DNA from: Beijerinckiaceae bacterium RH AL1
GTDB lineage: Bacteria; Pseudomonadota; Alphaproteobacteria; Rhizobiales; Beijerinckiaceae
Assembly: GCA_901457705.2 (NCBI GenBank)
Contig: LR590083.2
Location: 2,356,597 to 2,420,596 of the forward strand
Direction of reading: 5' to 3'
DNA: 64,000 bases
The notes beneath the pieces are model-generated. The model ran no database searches. It saw only the letters and a program-made list of their open reading frames with translations, and was not told the origin of the DNA. Shown in pieces: positions 57,297 to 64,000 of this stretch (position 1 is its first letter; every line of letters starts with the position of its first letter). Made by a program: the position numbers and the translations under genes.

Positions 57297-57444
57297 CGGC
57301 TGGGCCTGACGGCGCTACCGGTGGCGACTCGGCACCGAAGCCACGGTTCACGTGACTGGCCGGCGTGCCTGCCGCGGCTCATGGGGCGGCAACGCCGCGT
57401 CGCCACCCCTCGTCCGAGTGAAGGGCTGGCCGTGCCCGCGAGCG

Positions 57445-58779
57445 CTAGTTGGGCGGCGACGCCGCGCCGGCGTGACCGTGCGCGTGGTGGCCGTTTCCCT
57501 GATGGCCCGGATGGTGGCCGCCGCTCTGGCCTGCCCCTCCCCCTTGCCCCGCCGACCCGTCATCCACCCCGCCCTGCCCATGATGCGGCGGCAGGTGCGA
57601 GCCCTCGTCGGGCACCAGCGTCACGCTCTCGCCCTCGCCCAAGAACATCGCGCGCGCCGTGTAGCTGAAGACGTCGAACTTCATGTTGTAGGCCTTGGGG
57701 TCGGACCACGAGTCCTGCGGGCGCGGGACGGTCGTGAAGTTGCCGTTGATCACGGTGCGGCCGATCTCGAAGGTCATGAAGCCGTGGTGCGTGTCGACGC
57801 CCGACACCAGCTTCGCCTCGGTCTCGGGATCCTGGTAGCCGACGGCGGCGGCGAGGTGGTGCAGGTTCCAGTAGCCGCCGTTGCCGATCACGAAGAACGG
57901 GATCGTGCGGCCGCCGATGTCGAGCTCGATGCGCTGGTAGTCGTGCACGTGGGCGGAGAGCACCATGTTCGGCACGCGCTTCGTCGCGTTGATGGCATCC
58001 TGCAGCTCCTTGCCCATCGTCGAGCTGCCGGAATGGTGGTCGTCGAACGAATAGACGGGGTGGTGCAGCGCGACGATCAGCGCCTTGTCCTTGGCGGCCT
58101 CGGCCATCTCCTTGTGGAACCAGGCGCGCTGGTCGTCGTCGATATAGCCGTGCTCGGGCACGTTGGTGTAGAGCCCGATGAAGGTCGCGACCGGCGTCAC
58201 CAGCGTCCAGTAGAAGAACGGCTGGTTCAGCGCGGCGCGGTGCGAGTCGCGCGACTCGTGCGTGAACGTGCCGGGCGCCTCGGCGCAGAAGTTCTCGTAG
58301 AAGCCGAGCAGCGAGATGGACTCGCGCGTCAGCATCTCGCCGTCGTGGTTGCCGGGGATGCCGACGATGCTGAGCGGATAATGCTCGTAGGGCTCGTAGA
58401 ACTGGTCCCAGTAGTCGGGGACCTCGCCGGTGTAATAGACGACGTCGCCGAGGTGGTAGAAGAAGCTGACCGGCGTCGTTGAGGGATTGTTGGCGGAGTC
58501 CTCCATGCCGCGCGCGACGAGATGCTGCGCCTCCGGCCTTTTGATGCCGCCGGTATCGCCGACGCAATGGATCGACATGCGCCCGAGCTTGGCGATGGCG
58601 GCGGTCTTCTCGGCGCCGATGATGTCCGCCAAGTCCATGCGATAGGGCAGCGGCGCGCGCGGCGTGAACTGCGCAGGGATCGGCGTCTTGTCGACGAGGC
58701 GCGGCGGCTCCTTGTGGGCGAGCGAGGCGCCGGGCTGGCGCGGGCGATGCGTCGGGGCGATTGTGGCAGACACGGGCAT
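57445..58779 (-). CDS. Metallophosphoesterase with His-rich C-terminal tail
   Basis: A 444-residue calcineurin-like phosphoesterase. Metal ligands appear in CVGDTGG (first Asp), HLGDVVYY, PGNHDGEML, VALHHPVYSF and VLSAHVHDYQR. The last 50 residues form a His/Gly/Gln-rich tail (HPGHQGNGHHAHGHAG) outside the domain, which may bind metal. No signal peptide is evident, so it is probably cytosolic. The substrate is unknown. Confidence 0.88.
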   Translation of the reverse strand: MPVSATIAPTHRPRQPGASLAHKEPPRLVDKTPIPAQFTPRAPLPYRMDLADIIGAEKTAAIAKLGRMSIHCVGDTGGIKRPEAQHLVARGMEDSANNPSTTPVSFFYHLGDVVYYTGEVPDYWDQFYEPYEHYPLSIVGIPGNHDGEMLTRESISLLGFYENFCAEAPGTFTHESRDSHRAALNQPFFYWTLVTPVATFIGLYTNVPEHGYIDDDQRAWFHKEMAEAAKDKALIVALHHPVYSFDDHHSGSSTMGKELQDAINATKRVPNMVLSAHVHDYQRIELDIGGRTIPFFVIGNGGYWNLHHLAAAVGYQDPETEAKLVSGVDTHHGFMTFEIGRTVINGNFTTVPRPQDSWSDPKAYNMKFDVFSYTARAMFLGEGESVTLVPDEGSHLPPHHGQGGVDDGSAGQGGGAGQSGGHHPGHQGNGHHAHGHAGAASPPN

Positions 58780-58906
58780 GCTCCAAATCGACGAACGAAG
58801 GCCCGGTTTGTAGCGATGGCGGACAACGCGCCAAAGACAACCATAGTCGTGCGACGAAAGCCGTCCGTGCCGGCGTCGATGCCGTCACACCGCTGTCGTG
58901 AGCGCC

Positions 58907-60010
58907 CTACTCCGCGGCGACGCCGGCTCGAGCGCGGCGCTTGCGGACCAGCTCGCGCGTCGCGGGGATCAGCACGCGGCCGTAGTCGATCGCATCGTCG
59001 AGAGGATCGAAGCCGCGGATGAGGAAGGTCGTCACGCCGAGATCGTAGTAGTCGAGCAGCGCGTCGGCGACCTGCTCCGGCGTGCCGACGAGCGCGGTCG
59101 AGTTCCAGCGGCCGCCGGACAGCGAGGCCATCTTGGTCCACAGCCGCTTGTCGAGCCGCTCGCCCTGCGCGACGGCGGCAAGCAGGCGATGCGCGCCGGT
59201 GTTTGCCGCCGGCGTCTTGGCGACGCCCGATGCCCGGTCCAGCGCCAACCCCTTCTGGTAGATCGCTTCGGCGCGCTCCCACGCGGCGGCCTCGGTGTCG
59301 GCGAGGATGGGGCGGAACGACAGGCTGAAGCGCGGCGCACGGCCGTGCGCGCGGGCGAGCGCCCGCACCTTTCCGGTAAGCTCGCGCACCTGCGCGTGCG
59401 TCTCGCCCCACAGCGCATAGACGTCGGCGTGCCGGGCGGCGACCCGCAGCGCGGCCTCGGACGCGCCGCCGAAGTAGACGGGGATGTGCGGCGCCCGCAC
59501 GCTGCGGACGTTTGAATACGCACCTTCGACGCGGTAGAAGCGGCCCTCGTGGTCGAACGGCGTGTCGCTGGTCCACTCCGCCTTCATCACGTCGAGGTAC
59601 TCGTCGGTGCGCGCATAGCGGTCGTCCTTGCCGAGAAAGTCGCCGTCCTGGCGCTGCTCGGCATCGTCGCCGCCGGTGATGATGTGCACGGCGACGCGGC
59701 CGCCCGTCAGCCGATCGAGCGTCGCGAGCTGGCGCGCCGCCACCGTCGGCGCGGTGAAGCCCGGCCGATGCGCGATCATCAGGTTCAGCGTCTCGGTCAC
59801 CGCGCCGGCGTGGGCGGCGACGAGCAGGCTGTCCGGCGACGTCGAGTGGAAGGCGACGAGCGCGCGGTCGAAGCCCGAGGCCTCGTGCGCGCGGGCGACG
59901 GTCGCGATGTAGTCGACGTCGATCACCGGGCCTGTCGCGGGATGGATTTCCGAGACGGGCTGGGTGTTGACGTAGCCGATGAACTCGACGCCGGACTCGG
60001 GCAGGCTCAT
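58907..60010 (-). CDS. LLM-class FMN-dependent monooxygenase, SsuD-like
   Basis: A 367-residue luciferase-like monooxygenase related to alkanesulfonate monooxygenase: GVEFIGYVNTQPVSEIHP, the LLVAAHAGAVTETLNLMIAH segment, RVAVHIITGGDDAEQ, GKDDRYARTDEYLDVMKAEW and HIPVYFGGASEAALRVAARH. Such enzymes cleave C-S bonds with reduced FMN supplied by a separate reductase, which is absent here. It is the last gene of the sulfur operon. Confidence 0.88.
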   Translation of the reverse strand: MSLPESGVEFIGYVNTQPVSEIHPATGPVIDVDYIATVARAHEASGFDRALVAFHSTSPDSLLVAAHAGAVTETLNLMIAHRPGFTAPTVAARQLATLDRLTGGRVAVHIITGGDDAEQRQDGDFLGKDDRYARTDEYLDVMKAEWTSDTPFDHEGRFYRVEGAYSNVRSVRAPHIPVYFGGASEAALRVAARHADVYALWGETHAQVRELTGKVRALARAHGRAPRFSLSFRPILADTEAAAWERAEAIYQKGLALDRASGVAKTPAANTGAHRLLAAVAQGERLDKRLWTKMASLSGGRWNSTALVGTPEQVADALLDYYDLGVTTFLIRGFDPLDDAIDYGRVLIPATRELVRKRRARAGVAAE

Positions 60011-60052
60011 GAGGTCCTTCCTTTCTCGCGGACTTTTTTAGCGGCCGCCCGC

Positions 60053-61204
60053 TCAGGCCAGGGCGGCACGCCCGAGCATGGTGCGCACGGAATCGTCCTG
60101 CGGCGTGTGAACGCGGCCGCACAGCGCGTCGCGCAGGTGGCGCTCGAGCGGGTTCGCGCGGGTGAGGCCGTGGTTACCGCAGAGGCTCAGCGCGAGGTCG
60201 CAGACCTCGACCGCATTGTTGGTGACGACCGACTTGATGACATGCGCGTCCTCGGCCTTCGGATTGGCACCGGCATCCGCCTCGGCCGCGAAGCTGTCGA
60301 CGAGCCGCGCATTGGTGCGCAGCAAAACCTCGATGCGGCCGACGACCTCCTGCGAGCGCGGAAGGGTCGCGAGCGGCGTGCCGAGGCTCGACGGCACGCG
60401 GGTCTTGAGGAAGCCGACGAGCCAGTCGCGCGCGGCGCGGCCGATGCCGTCGTAGAGCGCGGCAAGCATGATGCCGTTCTCGACATGCTGCGCCCGCGCG
60501 TCGGCCGGCGTCCACGCCGACGGCGCCCGCAGGTCGACGGCGTGGTCGTGCGGGATGACGACATCCTCGAAGACGACGTCGTGGCTGGCGCTGGCCCGCA
60601 GCCCGACATGGTCCCAGGTCTCCTCGATCCGCGTGCCCGGCAGCCCCGCCGGCACCAGGAACTGACCGACGAGCGGGCTCTCGTCGGAGGTGCGACTCCA
60701 AACCAGATACCAGGAGAGGACCGGCGACCCCGTGGAGTAGATCTTGCGGCCCGAGAGATGCCAGCCGTCGTCGCAACGCGTCGCCGTCGTCGCCGGCAGG
60801 CCGCCGCGCGCGGGCGAGCCGAGCTCGGGCTCGACGCGCAGCGCGTTGATCAGCGCATGGTCAGCCTCGCGCCCCACCCACTCCGTGAGATGCGCCGGCC
60901 AGCGCGTGCTGCGGGCGATCGCCGCCTGGTGGATATAGTGCATCGCCAGCACGAGGGCCGTCGCCGGCTCGCCCTGCGCGACGAGGCCGGTGACGCGCGC
61001 CGCCGTCCGCAGCCCGGCCCCGTCGCCGCCCAGAGCGCGCGGCGTGCGCAGCGCCAGCAGCCGCGCCTCGCGGAGCGCGGAAAAGTTCTCGAAGGGAAAC
61101 GAGGCGTCGCGATCGTGCGCCGCGGCGGCGGCAGCGAAGCGCGGCACGAGAGCGCGGGCGCGATCCTCCGCCGTCACCCGCGTCCGATCGAGGCTTCCGC
61201 TCAT
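60053..61204 (-). CDS. Acyl-CoA dehydrogenase-fold flavoenzyme (SfnB/DszC-like)
   Basis: A 383-residue acyl-CoA dehydrogenase-fold protein: SFPFENFSALREARLLALRTP, middle HLSGRKIYSTGSPVLSWYL, VFEDVVIPHDHAVDL and the C-terminal ALSLCGNHGLTRANPLERHL. The sulfur context and the absence of a catalytic Glu in the usual position suggest an FMN-dependent monooxygenase such as SfnB or DszC rather than a fatty-acid enzyme. Substrates of such enzymes are sulfones or thiophenes. Confidence 0.82.
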   Translation of the reverse strand: MSGSLDRTRVTAEDRARALVPRFAAAAAAHDRDASFPFENFSALREARLLALRTPRALGGDGAGLRTAARVTGLVAQGEPATALVLAMHYIHQAAIARSTRWPAHLTEWVGREADHALINALRVEPELGSPARGGLPATTATRCDDGWHLSGRKIYSTGSPVLSWYLVWSRTSDESPLVGQFLVPAGLPGTRIEETWDHVGLRASASHDVVFEDVVIPHDHAVDLRAPSAWTPADARAQHVENGIMLAALYDGIGRAARDWLVGFLKTRVPSSLGTPLATLPRSQEVVGRIEVLLRTNARLVDSFAAEADAGANPKAEDAHVIKSVVTNNAVEVCDLALSLCGNHGLTRANPLERHLRDALCGRVHTPQDDSVRTMLGRAALA

Positions 61205-61214
61205 AGCCTAGCGC

Positions 61215-62165
61215 TCATGTTCGGCTCCCCGCCGGGCGCCAGATCTTGAGATCGGTCGCGTCGATCCGCTTCGGGATGAGATGCGCGTCGTAGAACACGT
61301 CGGCGATCTTCTGCTGGTCGCCGAGCTGGCTCCTGTCGATCGGCTCGACGCGATAGGTGCGGCGGCTGTTCGCGGTCTCGATCACCGCGGTCGGCATGTT
61401 GCCCCAGATCGGCGCCAGCTTCTCAGCGGCCTCGTGCGGGTGCGCCTTCACCCAGGCGCCCTGCTCGGCCAGCGCGGCGAAAAGCACCTCCATGAGATCG
61501 GGATGCGCGGCGACGAAGGCGGTCGTCGCCGCATAGTAGCGGTGGTAGCTCGACAGGCCCGTCGCATCACAGATCGTTCGGGTCGCAACCTTGCTCTCGA
61601 TAAGCGCGAGGAACGGATCCCAGATCGACCAGGCATCCACCCGCCCGCGCTCGAAGGCGGCGGAGGCATCGGACGGGCTGAGATAGGCCGGCGTGATGTC
61701 CTTGAACGAGAGCCCGGCGCGCTGCAGGCCGGCCGCGAGGATGAAGTGCGAGCCCGAGCCGCGGTGCACCGCGACCTTCTTGCCCTTGAGGTCGGCGATC
61801 GACCGGATTGGCGAGTCGGCGTGCACCACGATCGCCTCGGCCGACGGCGACCCCAGCTCGCGGGCGTAGAAGGTGATCGGCGCGCCGGCGCTCTGGGTGA
61901 AGATCGGCACAGCGTCGGCGACGTCGGGGTCAACGTCGATGACCGACGTGTTCATCGCGTCGATCACGTTGTCGAAGATGTTCCAGCTGACCGAAAGCCC
62001 TTTGGCGGCAAACGGCGCCTCCAGCGTGCCGTTCGCCTTCAGAAGCGTCAGCAGCGTCGAGGAGCGCTGGTAGCCGATGCGCACCTGCGATGCCGCGGAG
62101 GCGCCGGCCGGGCCCAGCACGGCGGCACCGATCAGGCCGAGGGCGCCGCGGCGCGTGATCGTCAT
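61215..62165 (-). CDS. Sulfonate-type ABC transporter substrate-binding protein, copy 1
   Basis: A 316-residue periplasmic binding protein with a Tat-like leader (MTITRRGALGLIGAAVLG). SsuA-type segments are [53 protein letters not shown]. It resembles the paralogue at 62190 (same SPIR...ADLKGKKVA core), so the two arose by duplication. Aliphatic sulfonates or nitriles are typical ligands. Confidence 0.9.
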   Translation of the reverse strand: MTITRRGALGLIGAAVLGPAGASAASQVRIGYQRSSTLLTLLKANGTLEAPFAAKGLSVSWNIFDNVIDAMNTSVIDVDPDVADAVPIFTQSAGAPITFYARELGSPSAEAIVVHADSPIRSIADLKGKKVAVHRGSGSHFILAAGLQRAGLSFKDITPAYLSPSDASAAFERGRVDAWSIWDPFLALIESKVATRTICDATGLSSYHRYYAATTAFVAAHPDLMEVLFAALAEQGAWVKAHPHEAAEKLAPIWGNMPTAVIETANSRRTYRVEPIDRSQLGDQQKIADVFYDAHLIPKRIDATDLKIWRPAGSRT

Positions 62166-62189
62166 GCAAGCCTCCTCGGGGCTTCGGCG

Positions 62190-63131
62190 TCAGGCGCCGG
62201 GCAGCGCGTCGGCGATCTTTATCGCCCGCGGGATCAGCCCGAGCTTGAAGAAGGTGTCGGCGAGCCTCTGCTGCTCGGCGGCGACGGCCTGGTCGACCGG
62301 CTGCAGGTTCCAGGTCTGGCGCGCGACGGCGACGGCGACCACCGGCTCGGGCAGGCCGATGCCGGGCGCGAGCGCCGCGGCGGCGCCCTTCGGGTCGGCG
62401 GTCGCCTGCTTGTCCATGTCGGTGATCGCGGCGCGCAGCGCCTGGATGATCGTCGCGTCGGTGAAGCGCTTGTTGCCGAGGTAGAACTGGCGGTTGCCGG
62501 CGAGCCCGGTGCCGTCGACGAGCACGCGCGTCTTCACCGCTGCCTGTGCCGCGGCCAGGAACGGATCCCAGATCACCCAGGCGTCGACGCTGCGGCGCTC
62601 GAAGGCGGCGCGGCCGTCCGGCGGCGAGAGGTAGACCGGCGTCACGTCCTTGGGGTTGATGCCCGCCTTCGCGAGCGAGGCGATGTAGAGCGCGTGGACG
62701 TTCGAGCCCTTGTTGAAGGCGACCTTCTTGCCCTTCAGGTCGGCGAGCGTGCGGATCGGGCTGTCCTCGTGCACGAGGATCGCCTCGCCGCGCGGGGCCG
62801 GCGGCTCGGTGCCGAGGTAGACGAGCGGCACGCCGGCGGCCTGCGCGAAGATCGGCGGCGTGTCGCCGGCCGTGCCGACGTCGATGGCGCCGGCGCCGAG
62901 CGCCTCCATCAGCGGCGGCCCGGAGACGAACTGCCGCCACTCGACGCGCCAGCCCAGCGGCTCCAGCCGCTTCTCGAGCAGGCCGCTGGCGCGCAGCAGG
63001 ACGAGCGAGCCGTATTTCTGGATGCCGACGCGCAGCGTCTGCGCGGCAGAAGCCCGGCCGGGCGGTAAGGCGGCGAGCGCGGCGCCGGCGAGCGCCAGCG
63101 CGGCATCGCGACGGGTGAGCGCGGCGGTCAC
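62190..63131 (-). CDS. ssuA: Sulfonate-type ABC transporter substrate-binding protein, copy 2
   Basis: A 313-residue periplasmic binding protein with a Tat-like leader ([18 protein letters not shown]). [52 protein letters not shown] and [20 protein letters not shown] are typical of SsuA. GTG 63131 overlaps the ssuD stop (GTGA). A permease and ATPase are not seen in the window. Confidence 0.9.
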   Translation of the reverse strand: MTAALTRRDAALALAGAALAALPPGRASAAQTLRVGIQKYGSLVLLRASGLLEKRLEPLGWRVEWRQFVSGPPLMEALGAGAIDVGTAGDTPPIFAQAAGVPLVYLGTEPPAPRGEAILVHEDSPIRTLADLKGKKVAFNKGSNVHALYIASLAKAGINPKDVTPVYLSPPDGRAAFERRSVDAWVIWDPFLAAAQAAVKTRVLVDGTGLAGNRQFYLGNKRFTDATIIQALRAAITDMDKQATADPKGAAAALAPGIGLPEPVVAVAVARQTWNLQPVDQAVAAEQQRLADTFFKLGLIPRAIKIADALPGA

Positions 63132-64000
63132 GAGGCGGCGACCCGCTTGTCGGAAGCAGCGCGCGTGTTGCCGATCATCTCGCCGAACGGGCCGCGATGC
63201 GTCGTGCCGACGCGCGGGGCGATCGTCGTGGCGGCGAGCGGCAGGCGCGGCAGCACCAGCTCGGCGAATCGATAGGCCTCCTCGAGGTGCGGGTAGCCGG
63301 ACATGATGAACGTGTCGATGCCCATCGCCATGTATTCCTTCATGCGCGTCGCGACCGTCTCGGGGTCGCCGACGAGCGCGGTGCCGGCGCCGCCGCGCAC
63401 CAGGCCGACGCCGGCCCACAGGTTCGGCGAGACCTCGAGCTTGTCGCGGTTGCCGCCGTGCAGCGCGGCCATGCGGTTTTGCCCCACACTGTCCATGCGG
63501 GCGAAGGCCTTCTGCGCCTCGGCGATCGTCGCGTCGTCGACGTGCTCGATCAGCTTGTTCGCTTCGCGCCAGGCCTCCTCGTTGGTCTCGCGCACGATGA
63601 CGTGGAGGCGGATGCCGAAGGACAGCTCGCGGCCCTGCCCGGCGGCGAGCTTGCGCATGTGCGCGACCTTCTCGCCGACGGCGGCCGGCGGCTCGCCCCA
63701 GGTGAGGTACTTCTGGACGATCTTCGCCGCGACGTCCTGGCCGGCCGGCGACGAGCCGCCGAAGTAGAGCGGCGGATGCGGCTGCTGCACCGGCGGGAAC
63801 AGCAGCTTCGAGCCCTTCACCTGCAGGTGCTTGCCGTCGTAGTCGAAGGTCTCGCCGGCGAGCAGGCGGGTGTAGATCTCCAAGAACTCGTCGGTGACGG
63901 CGTAGCGCTCGTCGTGGGCGAGGAAGATGCCGTCGCCGGCGTTCTCGGCGGGGTCGCCGCCGGTGACCACGTTGATGAGCAGGCGCCCGTTCGAGATGCG
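63128..64000 (-). CDS. ssuD: Alkanesulfonate monooxygenase SsuD, 5' end beyond the window
   Basis: About 290 C-terminal residues of SsuD are present and the frame stays open to position 64000 ([20 protein letters not shown] at the edge). Visible: [47 protein letters not shown]-like [18 protein letters not shown] and [20 protein letters not shown]. It splits alkanesulfonates to aldehyde and sulfite with reduced FMN. The first about 90 residues are missing. Confidence 0.93.
   Translation of the reverse strand, partial: RISNGRLLINVVTGGDPAENAGDGIFLAHDERYAVTDEFLEIYTRLLAGETFDYDGKHLQVKGSKLLFPPVQQPHPPLYFGGSSPAGQDVAAKIVQKYLTWGEPPAAVGEKVAHMRKLAAGQGRELSFGIRLHVIVRETNEEAWREANKLIEHVDDATIAEAQKAFARMDSVGQNRMAALHGGNRDKLEVSPNLWAGVGLVRGGAGTALVGDPETVATRMKEYMAMGIDTFIMSGYPHLEEAYRFAELVLPRLPLAATTIAPRVGTTHRGPFGEMIGNTRAASDKRVAAS

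Noticed and set aside
56894-57355. Protein-coding genes inside the inverted-repeat element
   Set aside because: Frames on both strands are low-complexity Arg/Ala/Pro and coincide with the repeat arms.

Overview
The window reads as a stretch of chromosome from a GC-rich alphaproteobacterium of the order Hyphomicrobiales (Rhizobiales). This assignment is inferred from gene content and order: a coaD-cyclophilin-cyclophilin-queA-tgt block, a three-gene proton-translocating transhydrogenase (two-part alpha subunit plus beta) next to a tiny aa3 oxidase subunit IV gene, a 161-codon rnhA after thrB, LDH-type malate dehydrogenase near sucC, Flp pilin, and many GTG/TTG starts with ATGA or GTGA overlaps. 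No rRNA, tRNA, CRISPR array, transposase or phage gene was seen.

Layout. 1-6.4 kb: a broken SUKH-like gene, an oxalate/formate-type antiporter with an FAH-fold hydrolase, an L,D-transpeptidase, a ketopantoate reductase-like enzyme and an oxalyl-CoA synthetase-like ligase; together they suggest oxalate handling. 6.5-14.9 kb: purS-purQ, nudC, queC, a methyltransferase, anmK, a Flp pilin gene and small exported proteins, then dedA. 15-19 kb: sucC and mdh flank an oppositely oriented diguanylate cyclase. 19-23 kb: small secreted proteins, ruvX, gatC and gatA. 23-26.3 kb: a tightly overlapping cassette of a YqcI/YcgG heme N-oxygenase-type protein, a PLP decarboxylase-fold enzyme and a DUF1989 protein, preceded by a long inverted repeat and followed by a small membrane protein. 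It is the best candidate here for an undescribed pathway, probably in guanidino-nitrogen chemistry.

26.3-34 kb (mostly minus strand): pnt genes, oxidase subunit IV, an AarF/UbiB kinase, a split chromate transporter, a phospholipase D-like protein, DoxX and DUF2188 proteins. 34-41 kb: a Uma2 protein, a 157-bp element with five palindromes spaced about 32 bp apart, an ABC-F ATPase, an AsmA-like protein, then rnhA, a frameshifted thrB and a DUF502 protein. 41-46 kb: a candidate structured small RNA with a strong terminator, an SDR dehydrogenase behind a possible operator, and a three-subunit molybdenum hydroxylase. 46-50.5 kb: coaD, two cyclophilins, queA and tgt; with queC at 8.5 kb this gives several queuosine steps.

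50.6-57.4 kb is accessory-looking: a trypsin-like protease, a GIY-YIG gene whose end runs into a palindromic repeat, an AT-rich island, lepA, a free-standing sigma-70 region 1.1-like protein and a 362-bp element with long terminal inverted repeats. 57.4-64 kb: a metallophosphoesterase and a minus-strand sulfonate/organosulfur operon (SsuD, two SsuA-like binding proteins, an SfnB/DszC-like flavoenzyme, a second LLM monooxygenase), cut by the window end.

Two dispersed hairpin repeat families fill many gaps. Apparent single-base frameshifts occur in four genes. They could be decay, but their presence in a biosynthetic gene such as thrB makes sequence error worth excluding.
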